Shown in pieces: positions 23,966-31,592 of a stretch of DNA of 33,566 nucleotides (position 1 is its first letter; every line of letters starts with the position of its first letter). The notes beneath the pieces were generated by a model, which searched no databases, had not been told where the DNA came from, and saw only the letters and a program-made list of their open reading frames with translations. Position numbers and translations under genes: made by a program. Source of the stretch: Deltaproteobacteria bacterium (GTDB lineage: Bacteria > Desulfobacterota > Desulfobacteria > Desulfobacterales > ETH-SRB1); contig JAJSZT010000037.1 of the NCBI GenBank assembly GCA_030272815.1, forward strand, positions 1-33,566. Direction: 5' to 3'.

Positions 23966-24541
23966 ATGGGTGATTATATACTCCTCGCTGTAAGTTGCAT
24001 TCTTGTTAACAACATCTTGCTTGCCCAGTATCTGGGTTGCTGTCCTTTTATGGGAACATCAAAGAAAATGGAGACAGCAATTGGAATGGGTATGGCTGTT
24101 ATCTTTGTTCTGGTTATGGCCGGCTCTATAACCTGGCTTATTGAGGCATATGTTTTAAAACCGTTCAAACTTGAATATCTTAGAACCATTGCTTTTATCC
24201 TTATAATAGCCTCTCTTGTACAGTTTGTTGAGATGTTCTTAAGAAAGAGCATTCCAGCGCTGTATAAAGGTCTTGGAATCTTTTTGCCGCTTATTACAAC
24301 CAACTGCGCTGTAATGGGGGTTTGCCTGATAAATATCAATGAAGAATATACATTTGTGCAGAGCCTTGTTACATCATTTAGTTATGCCGCTGGTTTTGGT
24401 CTTGCGCTCGTTCTTTTTGCAGGGGTACGTGAACGCGTACTCCTGGCCAGGGTCCCAAAACCGCTCGAAGATACTGCTATTGCGCTTGTAGTCGCAGGAA
24501 TGCTCTCCCTTGCGTTTTTTGCATTCAAAGGAATGGTTTAA
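23966..24541 (+). CDS. rnfA: RnfA membrane subunit
   Basis: The 191-residue, six-helix partner of RnfE. Conserved cysteines Cys25 (YLGCCPFMGTS) and Cys114 (ITTNCAVMGVC) are present, so the membrane [2Fe-2S] site appears intact. Other family motifs are NNILLAQYLG and LPLITTNCAV. It is the last rnf gene and is followed by a hairpin. Confidence 0.95.
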   Translation: MGDYILLAVSCILVNNILLAQYLGCCPFMGTSKKMETAIGMGMAVIFVLVMAGSITWLIEAYVLKPFKLEYLRTIAFILIIASLVQFVEMFLRKSIPALYKGLGIFLPLITTNCAVMGVCLININEEYTFVQSLVTSFSYAAGFGLALVLFAGVRERVLLARVPKPLEDTAIALVVAGMLSLAFFAFKGMV

Positions 24542-24557
24542 AATAGTTAAATACTTC

Positions 24558-24595
24558 AGGGGACCTGCAATATGATTAATGTCCAAAGGTCCCCT
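24558..24595 (+). terminator. Hairpin after rnfA (possible operon terminator)
   Basis: AGGGGACCT (24558-24566) and AGGTCCCCT (24587-24595) form a perfect 9-bp stem with a 20-nt loop. The following bases (TGTACATATC) are not a strong T-run, so termination may be partial. Confidence 0.5.
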
Positions 24596-24713
24596 TGTAC
24601 ATATCTGGAAACAGCGCTTCGCTTAAATTTTCTCGCCGCACATAGTTTTTTTCAACACCTAACTGAAACCCAATCTCTGACACCTGTAAACAGGTACGAT
24701 AAAGGCTGATATT

Positions 24714-25178
24714 TTGGCAACCGAAGAAGGCATTGTAACAAAGGTTTATTCTTCTACAGCATGGGTTAAATGCACTAAATCCGCCGCCTGTGAGTCGTGC
24801 TCGGCAAAAGGTTTCTGTGATTCTGTGGGAGGGTCTGATGATGATGTGGAGGTGGAAGCAATAAATGCTGTGGGAGCAAAGGTCGATGACAGGGTTACTA
24901 TCAGCTTTGAAACATCTTCATTATTAAAAGTATCTTTTCTCGTTTATATGGTTCCGGTTTTATTTTTAATCTTGGGGGTGGTTATCGGCGATAAAATTGC
25001 GGCTATATTTAATTATGATCGGTCAATATTTTCTGTGCTTGCTGGTTTTTTATTTCTATTTGCCGCATTTTTCTTTGTTAAAGCAAAAGGAAAGGAGTTA
25101 TCCAAGAAAAAAGCATATCAACCCAAAATCATTAGAATCAGTTTTTCTTCCTATCGGGATAGAACTCCCCATCACTGA
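24714..25178 (+). CDS. rseC: RseC/MucC-family membrane protein with altered C-terminus
   Basis: SoxR-reducing system protein RseC and its relatives often accompany rnf/rsx genes. The 154-residue protein has an N-terminal Cys cluster (CTKSAACESCSAKGFC, 21-36), then two membrane helices (near 68-88 and 97-118). It starts at TTG 24714 with AAAGG about 8 nt upstream. The expected C-terminal end is near QPKIIRI. After that the frame reads through SFSSYRDRTPHH, of which about the last 8 codons come from a group II intron tail on the other strand. The last residues are therefore probably acquired. Confidence 0.82.
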   Translation: MATEEGIVTKVYSSTAWVKCTKSAACESCSAKGFCDSVGGSDDDVEVEAINAVGAKVDDRVTISFETSSLLKVSFLVYMVPVLFLILGVVIGDKIAAIFNYDRSIFSVLAGFLFLFAAFFFVKAKGKELSKKKAYQPKIIRISFSSYRDRTPHH

Positions 25179-25228
25179 GAAGCCCTCCCACACCACCGGA
25201 CGAACGGATCGCCTATCCGGCGATTCGG
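25153..25228 (-). mobile_element. Group II intron 3' remnant (domains V and VI)
   Basis: On the minus strand, ATCGCCGG (25224-25217) pairs with CCGGTGGT (25199-25192) to form the lower stem of a domain V hairpin with a CGC triad, close to the usual 34-nt size. A domain VI hairpin follows (CTTCTC paired with GGGGAG around AGTGAT), then the ending CTATCCCGAT. The GGTGGTGTGGGAGGGC linker is characteristic of bacterial group II introns. No reverse transcriptase is present. It overlaps the end of the RseC-like gene and is a fragment. Confidence 0.72.
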
Positions 25229-25282
25229 CTGGTAATAACGTCTGCGACCATTAAAGGGAATTCCAGTAAGGAAAACTGATAA

Positions 25283-26251
25283 ATGAAAGACTATAAATAT
25301 CTGTTTGGCCCAGTGCCATCCCGTCGATTCGGGCGCTCTCTTGGTGTTGATCTGAATCCTTATAAGACATGCAGTCTGGATTGTGTATTTTGTCAGTTAG
25401 GACGAACCACTGAAAGAACTCTGATTAGGCAAGAATATGTCCCAACAGATATGGTATTATCCGAACTGAAAGACTGGCTAAAAACAGATGGCAGGGCAGA
25501 CTACATTACCCTTTCCGGTTCAGGGGAGCCTACATTACATTCCGGCTTCGGGGAAATACTTGAGTTTATATGCTCAAAAAGCACAATTCCTGCCGCGCTC
25601 TTGACTAACGGTACGATGCTATACCTTCAGGAAGTGCGTGATGCGGCATCTCTTGCCAACGTTGTGAAAGTTTCTCTGAGCGCTTGGGACCAGGCTTCCT
25701 ATGGATGGGTGAACCGCCCCCATCCACAGTTACTGTTCGATCACCTGGTCGAGGGGCAAAAGAATTTCCGTGCGCAATTCAAGGGACAGATGTGGATGGA
25801 GATCTTTCTGATGGGAGGGATCAACTCGATGCCTGCCGATGTCCGCAAAATCGCGGCTCTTGCAAAGGAAATCGGTCCGGATCGCATCCATCTCAATACG
25901 GCTGTTCGTCCACCGGCGGAGGATTTTGCCACAGCCCTGACCAGGGAGCGTATGGAGGCGCTGATACATCTGTTTCACCCGACAGCACAGGTTATTGCGG
26001 AGTTCTGCGCGAAGCATGCAAACCATATACAGGCAAACCAGGAAACAATTTTTTCCATGTTGCAACGACGACCGTGTACAGCGGATCAGATTGCGGACAT
26101 ATTCGGTTTGCATCTCAACGAGGTGTCAAAATACCTTGGCAATCTTGTGCGTGCCGATCAGATCCGCACGGAACGTAAAAATACTACCGTGTATTACACA
26201 GCCAAAAACAGGGAAAACAACTATAGCCACCAATCTGGCCATTTCCCTTAA
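25283..26251 (+). CDS. Radical SAM protein with C-terminal winged-helix domain
   Basis: The 322-residue protein has the radical SAM cluster motif CSLDCVFCQLG (residues 31-41, CX3CX2C) and the SAM-binding TLSGSGEPTLH near 73-83. The C-terminal part (about 250-305) resembles a winged helix (CTADQIADIFGLHLNEVSKY). Similar proteins occur beside MinD-type Fe-S ATPases in anaerobes, but the substrate is unknown. AAGGAAAA precedes the ATG. After TVYYTAKNR the frame runs into the remnant of an ATPase gene and ends with a likely non-native tail (YSHQSGHFP). Confidence 0.88.
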   Translation: MKDYKYLFGPVPSRRFGRSLGVDLNPYKTCSLDCVFCQLGRTTERTLIRQEYVPTDMVLSELKDWLKTDGRADYITLSGSGEPTLHSGFGEILEFICSKSTIPAALLTNGTMLYLQEVRDAASLANVVKVSLSAWDQASYGWVNRPHPQLLFDHLVEGQKNFRAQFKGQMWMEIFLMGGINSMPADVRKIAALAKEIGPDRIHLNTAVRPPAEDFATALTRERMEALIHLFHPTAQVIAEFCAKHANHIQANQETIFSMLQRRPCTADQIADIFGLHLNEVSKYLGNLVRADQIRTERKNTTVYYTAKNRENNYSHQSGHFP

Positions 26252-26340
26252 ATTCGATGTCCAGCTTTTGGATTGCGATGTAGAAGAACCTAATGCCACC
26301 TTTTTGTGAAGCCTGAAATCAAACACATCGAGATTTTAAA
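26205..26340 (+). pseudogene. Remnant of a MinD-superfamily P-loop ATPase
   Basis: In a frame different from the radical SAM gene, the bases encode TGKTTIATNLAISL (the Walker A region without its start) followed by VQLLDCDVEEPNATF, a hallmark of ferredoxin-containing MinD-type ATPases. A stop at 26307-26309 follows. In the +1 frame the expected continuation (KPEIKHIEIL) resumes, so one base has been lost. Nothing recognisable follows to the Mrp gene. It is clearly a decayed piece. Confidence 0.78.
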
Positions 26341-26393
26341 AGACACGACATCGACCTTGTGGGCCGAACTGCTTATGATTAGGAGGTATTCAC

Positions 26394-26942
26394 ATGGCCA
26401 AGACTGTCCATATTAGCAAGAAAAAGAAAGGCGACAGCCATTTATCTGAACGGAAGGCGGCCAGGGCCGCACAGGATCTGATCATCAAAAACTCCTTGTC
26501 CTTAATTAGGGACAAATTCATGGTCATGAGCGGCAAGGGAGGTGTTGGCAAGACAAGCGTTGCCGCTAATTTGGCCATGGCCCTTTCAAAGCAGGGGGCC
26601 AGTGTGGGCCTTATGGATGTAGATCTCCATGGCCCTGACATTCCCCGAATACTGGGTCTCAAGGGGGTTCTTGAGGCGAGTGTTGACGGACGAATAAAAC
26701 CCAAGCCTTATTCAGACAACCTGGAAGTGGTCTCCGTTGGATCAATGGCCGGAGATCCGGATAAGGCCGTGATATGGCGGGGGCCTTTGAAGCTGCAGGT
26801 CATCCGGCAGTTTATCTCTGGCGTACAGTGGGGAAAGCTTGATTATCTCATTATTGATTCCCCGCCTGGAACGGGAGATGAGCTACTAAACGATGCGGCG
26901 AAAATGAAATGGAAATTCTCTCTGTCTTCAAACATGCCCTGA
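26394..26942 (+). CDS. Mrp/NBP35-family Fe-S carrier ATPase, truncated
   Basis: The 182-residue protein has Walker A MSGKGGVGKTSVAANLA (near 45-61), DVDLHGPDIPRILGL (near 76-90) and Walker B-like IIDSPPGTGDE (near 154-164). These match Mrp, a scaffold or carrier for 4Fe-4S clusters. Full-length proteins continue for about another 100 residues, including the C-terminal CXXC. Here homology stops after GTGDE and is replaced by a short tail of about 18 residues (LLNDAAKMKWKFS) before TGA. The start has a strong AGGAGG. It is likely non-functional or a partial protein created by a deletion. Confidence 0.8.
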   Translation: MAKTVHISKKKKGDSHLSERKAARAAQDLIIKNSLSLIRDKFMVMSGKGGVGKTSVAANLAMALSKQGASVGLMDVDLHGPDIPRILGLKGVLEASVDGRIKPKPYSDNLEVVSVGSMAGDPDKAVIWRGPLKLQVIRQFISGVQWGKLDYLIIDSPPGTGDELLNDAAKMKWKFSLSSNMP

Positions 26943-27958
26943 TGATCACCGTTTTTGTCTTTGTGATGATGCTTTTGGTCGATTTTATTGATACGGTGAG
27001 CGAAAGGCGGATGACCGCGATCATGCAAGGGGGTCTGTGGCGGCAGTATACTCTGGCCTCTTTTCTTGGTTCCACCCCGGGTTGTCTGGGTGCTTTCATG
27101 AACGTAAGCCTCTATGTCCACGGCATAATCAGTTTCGGTGCAATAGTGGGTGGAATGATAGCCACTTCCGGGGATGAAGCCTTTGTAATGCTCACCCAAT
27201 TCCCGGCTACAGCCTTGGCGCTTTTCGGATTACTATTTTTCTTGGGGATCTTTTTTGCCTTGGTAAGCGACAAAATCATTAGGATCGTTGGCATTGTTCC
27301 ATGTGAATCTTGTCTTGAGCATCAGTGTGAAGAGTACGTTCCGGGAGATAAAGATTCGGTTAGGGCTGGCGACATTTTTAAGCCTAAAAATATCATTCAA
27401 AATGTTCGGTCGCTTTCCTTTACCCGTTTTCTCCTTCTTGCCTTCATAGGCTCTTTTCTCGTGTTGGTTTTAGTGGGAACTGTTGGCCCAACCCATTGGA
27501 ACTGGAAACGCATTACGTTTATGGGCCTTTCAGTGTGCTCCTTATATATTGCTGCGGTTTGCTCAGAACATTACCTGCACGTTCACATTTGGGACCACAT
27601 AGTCAAGAAGCACCTCTTTCGTGTTTTCTTGTGGACCTTTGGCGCCCTATTCTTTGTACATTGGGGTTTGGCCTTTTGGAACCTGGACGCCTTTATCCGG
27701 CAGCAGATGATTTGGGTGCTCTTGATTGCCGCCTTAATTGGAATAGTACCTGAGTCAGGGCCGCATCTGATATTCGTAATGATGTATGCGCAAGGGCTGG
27801 TGCCCTTTTCCGTACTTTTCACCGCGTCATTCGTCCAGGACGGGCATGGTATGCTGCCCCTTCTTTCATACAGCCTCAAGGATTTTGTGCTGATTAAAGT
27901 TTTCAATCTTGCTTTTGGACTGGCCGTTGGGAGCATCCTTTACGCCATGGGATATTAA
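26909..27958 (+). CDS. Multi-helix permease of the putative manganese/arsenic efflux family
   Basis: The 349-residue protein has about ten membrane helices in two halves. The first half has GSTPGCLGAFMNVSLY and SFGAIVGGMIATSGDEAF (near 50-90); the second half has IVPESGPHLIFVMMY and SFVQDGHGMLPLL, which repeat the same pattern. A loop with CESCLEHQCEE (near 132-142) could bind metal. Family members are annotated as putative metal or metalloid exporters; the substrate is uncertain. The start lies inside the truncated mrp gene with no clear ribosome site, so the original upstream region was probably lost in the same deletion, and translation may now depend on mrp. Confidence 0.72.
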   Translation: MEILSVFKHALMITVFVFVMMLLVDFIDTVSERRMTAIMQGGLWRQYTLASFLGSTPGCLGAFMNVSLYVHGIISFGAIVGGMIATSGDEAFVMLTQFPATALALFGLLFFLGIFFALVSDKIIRIVGIVPCESCLEHQCEEYVPGDKDSVRAGDIFKPKNIIQNVRSLSFTRFLLLAFIGSFLVLVLVGTVGPTHWNWKRITFMGLSVCSLYIAAVCSEHYLHVHIWDHIVKKHLFRVFLWTFGALFFVHWGLAFWNLDAFIRQQMIWVLLIAALIGIVPESGPHLIFVMMYAQGLVPFSVLFTASFVQDGHGMLPLLSYSLKDFVLIKVFNLAFGLAVGSILYAMGY

Positions 27959-28038
27959 AGAGCAAAACTATAAATAATTAAGCAAGGCATCTGTGGATGC
28001 GCAGAGATAAAACTAAAAAATCAAACAGGAGGCATATC

Positions 28039-29952
28039 ATGAAAAGAATGTTCAAAACATTTAGCTTAGGTAGTCTGGAGCTTGTAAACCGGTTTATCTT
28101 TCCCCCGATCAAGATCGGGCGTGGCAATCCTGATGGCACTGTGACCGATCGCCAGTTAACTTTCTACCAACAGATTGCGAGGAACGGTCCGGGATTGGTT
28201 ATTATTGAGCCTGTTTCGGTTACTGCTGATGGCAGGGAACATCCTAAACAACCCTGCGTCCATCTCCCGGAGAGTGCCGCAGAACTCAGGAAGATTTCGG
28301 ATGTTGTACATGGGGAAGATCGCCTCGTGTGCCTTCACCTGAATCATGGCGGCGCTGGCGCCCTTCCCAAAATCATCGGGGGTAAACCCAAGGCGCCGTC
28401 CGTTATGACATGCGTTGCCAGGGAAGGCAACGTTTCAGAGGCCCTTACCGAAGAAGATATTGAGATAATCCTTGGCGGGTACAAATCTGCTGCCGAAAAG
28501 GCACAGAAAGCAGGGTTTGACGTCATAGAGATCCAGGGAGGACACGGTTATCTCATCTCGCAATTCCTGAACAGGAAGCTGAACAAAAGAGAAGACCGCT
28601 ATGGCCGGGACCGCCTGCTTTTTGCAACGGAGGCCATTGCAGCAGTAAAACAGGGAGCGCCCGATCTTCCCCGTATTCTCCGGATTTCCGGCAATGAGAT
28701 GTCTCCCGAGTTTGGCATCAGCCAGGAGGATCTTCTACCCCTACTGAAACTGGCGGAAGGAGCTGGAATCAATGCTATACATGTGGGCATGGGAAATGCC
28801 TGCTTTAGCCCTCCATGGTATTTTCACCATACCAGTCTCCCGGATAAGCCCCAGATGGATGCATTGTCATGGGTCCGTGACCATACATCCATTCCCATGA
28901 TTGTCGCCGGCAGAATGGGCAGGAAGGAAAAGGTAATCAAGGTCATGGATGATGGACTGGCTGATCTTGTGGCCCTTGGAAGACCTCTTATTGCTGACCC
29001 TGATTTGATAGAGAAATGGCAAAAAGGGATGGATGAGGATGTCATGTATTGCGGTTATTGCTTACAGGGATGTCTTCATCGCATGAAAAGCGGCGAACCC
29101 CTGGGCTGCAATTTAAATCCGGAAATTGGTCTGCCTCCTTTGGGGCAAACAGACATTCCCATGAAGATCCTGATCGCAGGAGGAGGTCCTGCAGGTATGA
29201 GTGCAGCCCTGTACATGACCAGACGTGGTCACCATGTTACGCTGGCCGAAAAAACGGATCATTTAGGCGGGCAATTTGCCATCGTATGGCAGGCGCCCGG
29301 AAAAGAAAGGATGAAAGAGGGGTTGGATAGCCTTAAACATTTGGCAAGGGCGAGTGGCGCATCTATCCTTATGAACAGGGCCGTGGACGCGGTCCTTGTA
29401 AGGGAAATTCAGCCCGATCTTTTGGTGTGGGCAACCGGAGCGGTACAAAACATCTTGGAGATCAAGGGCCTTGACAATCAGCAGGTCATGACATCCATAG
29501 AATATTTGCAGGGAAAAAAGGAAATTAAAGGGCTGAGGGTCCTGGTCATCGGGGTTGGTCAGGCCGGGATTGAGATTACTGAAAAGTTAGGCAACGAAGG
29601 TTATGATGTAGTCGCCATAGAGCTTACTGATCAAATAGGAAGTATGATGGAAATGATTACAAAAAAATTGGTCTTGATGAGGATTAAGCAATTGGAAAAG
29701 GTGGCTGTGATGCCTCATACAACAGTTAAGGAGTTCAAGGTTGACAGCGTTGAGGTGGAAAAGAATGGGGAGATGCTGTCTTTGGAACCCTTCCAGAGCG
29801 TTATCCTGGCGTCTGGTATGAGATCTGCCGCAGGACCGGATGAAGAGATCGTAAACGCAGCTACCAGGATGGAAGTCATTGGAGATGCCAGGGAGGTCCA
29901 TGATATCTTCAGCGCTGTCCATGCAGGCTATGATCTTGCCCTTAAATACTAA
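28039..29952 (+). CDS. FMN/FAD/4Fe-4S oxidoreductase of the Old Yellow Enzyme / 2,4-dienoyl-CoA reductase family
   Basis: The 637-residue protein has an N-terminal TIM barrel with FMN (HGYLISQFLNRKLN near 180-193), then a 4Fe-4S motif CGYCLQGCLHRMKSGEPLGC (CX2CX3CX11C, near 338-357). The C-terminal half has two nucleotide folds, IAGGGPAGMSAALYM (near 380) for FAD and VLVIGVGQAGIEI (near 497) for NAD(P). The size and order match 2,4-dienoyl-CoA reductase, trimethylamine dehydrogenase and bile-acid enzymes; the substrate here is unknown. I use ATG 28039 because AGGAGG lies 8 nt upstream; 42 nt earlier there is another ATG without a site. Confidence 0.92.
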   Translation: MKRMFKTFSLGSLELVNRFIFPPIKIGRGNPDGTVTDRQLTFYQQIARNGPGLVIIEPVSVTADGREHPKQPCVHLPESAAELRKISDVVHGEDRLVCLHLNHGGAGALPKIIGGKPKAPSVMTCVAREGNVSEALTEEDIEIILGGYKSAAEKAQKAGFDVIEIQGGHGYLISQFLNRKLNKREDRYGRDRLLFATEAIAAVKQGAPDLPRILRISGNEMSPEFGISQEDLLPLLKLAEGAGINAIHVGMGNACFSPPWYFHHTSLPDKPQMDALSWVRDHTSIPMIVAGRMGRKEKVIKVMDDGLADLVALGRPLIADPDLIEKWQKGMDEDVMYCGYCLQGCLHRMKSGEPLGCNLNPEIGLPPLGQTDIPMKILIAGGGPAGMSAALYMTRRGHHVTLAEKTDHLGGQFAIVWQAPGKERMKEGLDSLKHLARASGASILMNRAVDAVLVREIQPDLLVWATGAVQNILEIKGLDNQQVMTSIEYLQGKKEIKGLRVLVIGVGQAGIEITEKLGNEGYDVVAIELTDQIGSMMEMITKKLVLMRIKQLEKVAVMPHTTVKEFKVDSVEVEKNGEMLSLEPFQSVILASGMRSAAGPDEEIVNAATRMEVIGDAREVHDIFSAVHAGYDLALKY

Positions 29953-30021
29953 AGGTCGGAATAGTTTAAAGATGGAGGTACTTACAGACGTAGTTAAGTA
30001 TTCTGACAGGAGGTAAAAACG

Positions 30022-30399
30022 GTGGTGACTAAGGATTACTACAATACCCTCGGGCTTAGGCTTGAAGCTTCGGCAGAAGAAATCAAGAAAACCTATCGCA
30101 AACTTGCAATGCAATATCATCCCGACAGGAATGGGGGCAACCCTGAGAGCGAAGAACGCCTGAAGGAGATCAACGAGGCCTATCAGATCCTGGGAAATGA
30201 GGAAAAGAGAAGGCGCTATGACCTCCAATGTCGACAGCCTTTCGAAAATTATGTGTTTTATGAAGAAGGTATGGATAACGATTTTGTTAACCTGCTTCGT
30301 AAATTTTCTCAAAGGGGTTTTGATGTAAGGAGGTCCGGAGGTTGCAGGGGGAGGGGCCTCGGCAAGGGTGGCTGCGGAAGAAGGAAATGGGGCATTTGA
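30022..30399 (+). CDS. Short J-domain (DnaJ-like) protein
   Basis: The 125-residue protein carries an N-terminal J domain (about 1-68) with the HPD signature (YHPDRNGG near 31-38). The remainder is a short linker and a Gly/Arg/Cys-rich tail (CRGRGLGKGGCGRRK). J-domain proteins stimulate a partner Hsp70; this small one could assist Fe-S or metalloprotein maturation, given its neighbours, but that is inference. It starts at GTG 30022 with AGGAGG 7 nt upstream (a second GTG follows at once). Confidence 0.88.
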   Translation: MVTKDYYNTLGLRLEASAEEIKKTYRKLAMQYHPDRNGGNPESEERLKEINEAYQILGNEEKRRRYDLQCRQPFENYVFYEEGMDNDFVNLLRKFSQRGFDVRRSGGCRGRGLGKGGCGRRKWGI

Positions 30400-30460
30400 T
30401 AACGACAGATCAGGCAGGAGAAAAAGGCAAGCCTGGGTCAGAAAAGGAACGAAATATAAA

Positions 30461-30820
30461 ATGAGCTGTAAGGAAGAGCTTCAAGAACTTAAAACAAAGG
30501 CCAGGGCGCTTCAAGACAGGCTTGATCTCTTGAAAATGCGAATCAAGAAGCTTCGGCAGGGAGCCGCTACGCCTTCCCAATGGAAGGCCTTTGTCGATGT
30601 TGAAACATGTATGGGATGCGGGATTTGCCAGCAAGTCTGTCCTGTGGGGGCAATTGCCATTGAGGGAATTGCGCTGGTTGACGCCCAAAGGTGTATTGGC
30701 TGTGGCCGCTGTGTTCAGGAGTGTCCGAAAGGAGCTCTTTCTCTTTGGCCATCCAGTCCACCTGCTCAATATCAGGCAAGATCTTGGAGAAGGGCCATTA
30801 ATTTTGCCATCCAGTCGTAG
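30461..30820 (+). CDS. 2x[4Fe-4S] ferredoxin with N-terminal coiled coil
   Basis: The 119-residue protein has an N-terminal coiled coil (about 5-35) followed by two ferredoxin clusters, CMGCGICQQVCP and CIGCGRCVQECP. I use ATG 30461 (AAGGAA upstream); a GTG at 30368 would overlap the J-domain gene. It sits convergent to the DUF5320 gene, whose C-terminus is also a coiled coil, so the two proteins may interact. That is inference. Confidence 0.88.
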   Translation: MSCKEELQELKTKARALQDRLDLLKMRIKKLRQGAATPSQWKAFVDVETCMGCGICQQVCPVGAIAIEGIALVDAQRCIGCGRCVQECPKGALSLWPSSPPAQYQARSWRRAINFAIQS

Positions 30821-30824
30821 GTTA

Positions 30825-30857
30825 TCCCGGGCGTCCGGTGAATCCGAAGGCCCGGGA
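30825..30857. terminator. Strong hairpin between convergent ferredoxin and DUF5320 genes
   Basis: TCCCGGGC (30825-30832) pairs with GCCCGGGA (30850-30857). There is no T-run on either side, so its role as a terminator is likely but not certain. Confidence 0.5.
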
Positions 30858-30865
30858 ACCCATTA

Positions 30866-31273
30866 TTATGATTCAGAAGATTTCGACTCGAGCTCTTCGA
30901 TGCGCTTGCTTATCGCATCAAGTTCACTCTTTATGGCATCGGCTTCACTTTTGAGCATGTTGACCTCGTCTTCAGAGTTCATGTTGTAAGGACTCCCATA
31001 AGGGGCATTGTAAGTGGGTCCATACCAGCCTATAGTAGGAGGATAAGCTCCTCGCCAACCAAAGCCTCTCCCATATCCTCGGCCCCAGCCAAAGCCTGGC
31101 CCAAAACCGCCTCTGAAACCACGACCAAATCCGCGTCCATAACCGGCACGCAAATATTCGGGTCCCGCTGCAGGCGCTGGACCATAGCCAACCTCGGAAG
31201 GATTGCAGTAACCTCGGCCTCCTCCAGTCATAGGACCCATTCCCTCAGGTCCTGTTCCATCAAATCCTGGCAT
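30866..31273 (-). CDS. DUF5320 family Gly/aromatic-rich protein
   Basis: The 135-residue protein starts with the DUF5320 signature MPGFDGTGPEGMGPMTGGGR. A long Gly/Tyr/Trp/Arg-rich middle follows (repeats of GRGFGRGF and GWGRGYGRGF), then a C-terminal coiled coil (SEADAIKSELDAISKRIEEL). The function is unknown. Relatives are commonly found near NifX-type proteins, MinD-type ATPases and ferredoxins in anaerobes. The start (31273) has AGGAGG upstream. Confidence 0.88.
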   Translation of the reverse strand: MPGFDGTGPEGMGPMTGGGRGYCNPSEVGYGPAPAAGPEYLRAGYGRGFGRGFRGGFGPGFGWGRGYGRGFGWRGAYPPTIGWYGPTYNAPYGSPYNMNSEDEVNMLKSEADAIKSELDAISKRIEELESKSSES

Positions 31274-31426
31274 ATAAAACACCTCCTTTCCTTTAAAATC
31301 GACCGCCTCAGCCCCGGTGGCGTCTTCCTCTTTCTCTGGGCGGCATCTCAAAATTACCACCCTCGATTCGAAGTATTTCCCCCAAATGGCCCTTGCCTCA
31401 GTATCAGACCATATCCCGTAAGTCCG

Positions 31427-31464
31427 GTTTCAATTCCATTCTGGTCTGATTATCTGATTAAAAG
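31427..31464 (-). CRISPR. Single degenerate CRISPR repeat
   Basis: GTTTCAATTCCATTCTGGTC starts at 31427 and continues to GATTAAAAG at 31464. The GTTTCAATTCC start (GGAATTGAAAC on the transcribed minus strand) is typical of type I-B/III repeats. An 8-bp tandem duplication (TCTGATTA twice) lengthens it to 38 nt; without it the unit is 30 nt, a usual size. It lies downstream of cas2, where an array is expected. There is no second copy, so this is a relic. Confidence 0.55.
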
Positions 31465-31499
31465 TCGTCCAATAAATAATATAAAAATAATAAGTTACA

Positions 31500-31581
31500 T
31501 TGACAAATCTGTCTGCTTTTTCCGTCAACCTCCAATGATGTAAAATCATAGGGAGATTGACGGTTTTTTACAAATTGTCAA
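31500..31581. repeat. Nested palindrome downstream of cas2, with T-run on the + strand
   Basis: The inner stem CCGTCAACCTCC (31522-31533) pairs with GGGAGATTGACGG (31551-31563) apart from one or two bulges and is followed by TTTTTT (31564-31569), a terminator for rightward transcription. Outside it, TTGACAAAT (31500-31508) pairs with AATTGTCAA (31573-31581) except for one base. It lies in the former CRISPR leader region. No gene is visible in 31274-31592. Confidence 0.55.
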
Positions 31582-31592
31582 AGATCTGGTGT

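Noticed and set aside
25684-26178. Rightward open frame of 164 codons inside the radical SAM gene
   Set aside because: It is in a different frame from the recognisable radical SAM protein and has no domain features.
29587-30312. Long leftward open frame of 241 codons across the end of the oxidoreductase and the J-domain gene
   Set aside because: It is antisense to two recognisable genes and its translation has no family features.
31370-31480. A full CRISPR array
   Set aside because: Only one repeat-like unit is present. The nearby ATCAGACCA (31403-31411) matches only about ten bases of it and may simply form a hairpin.
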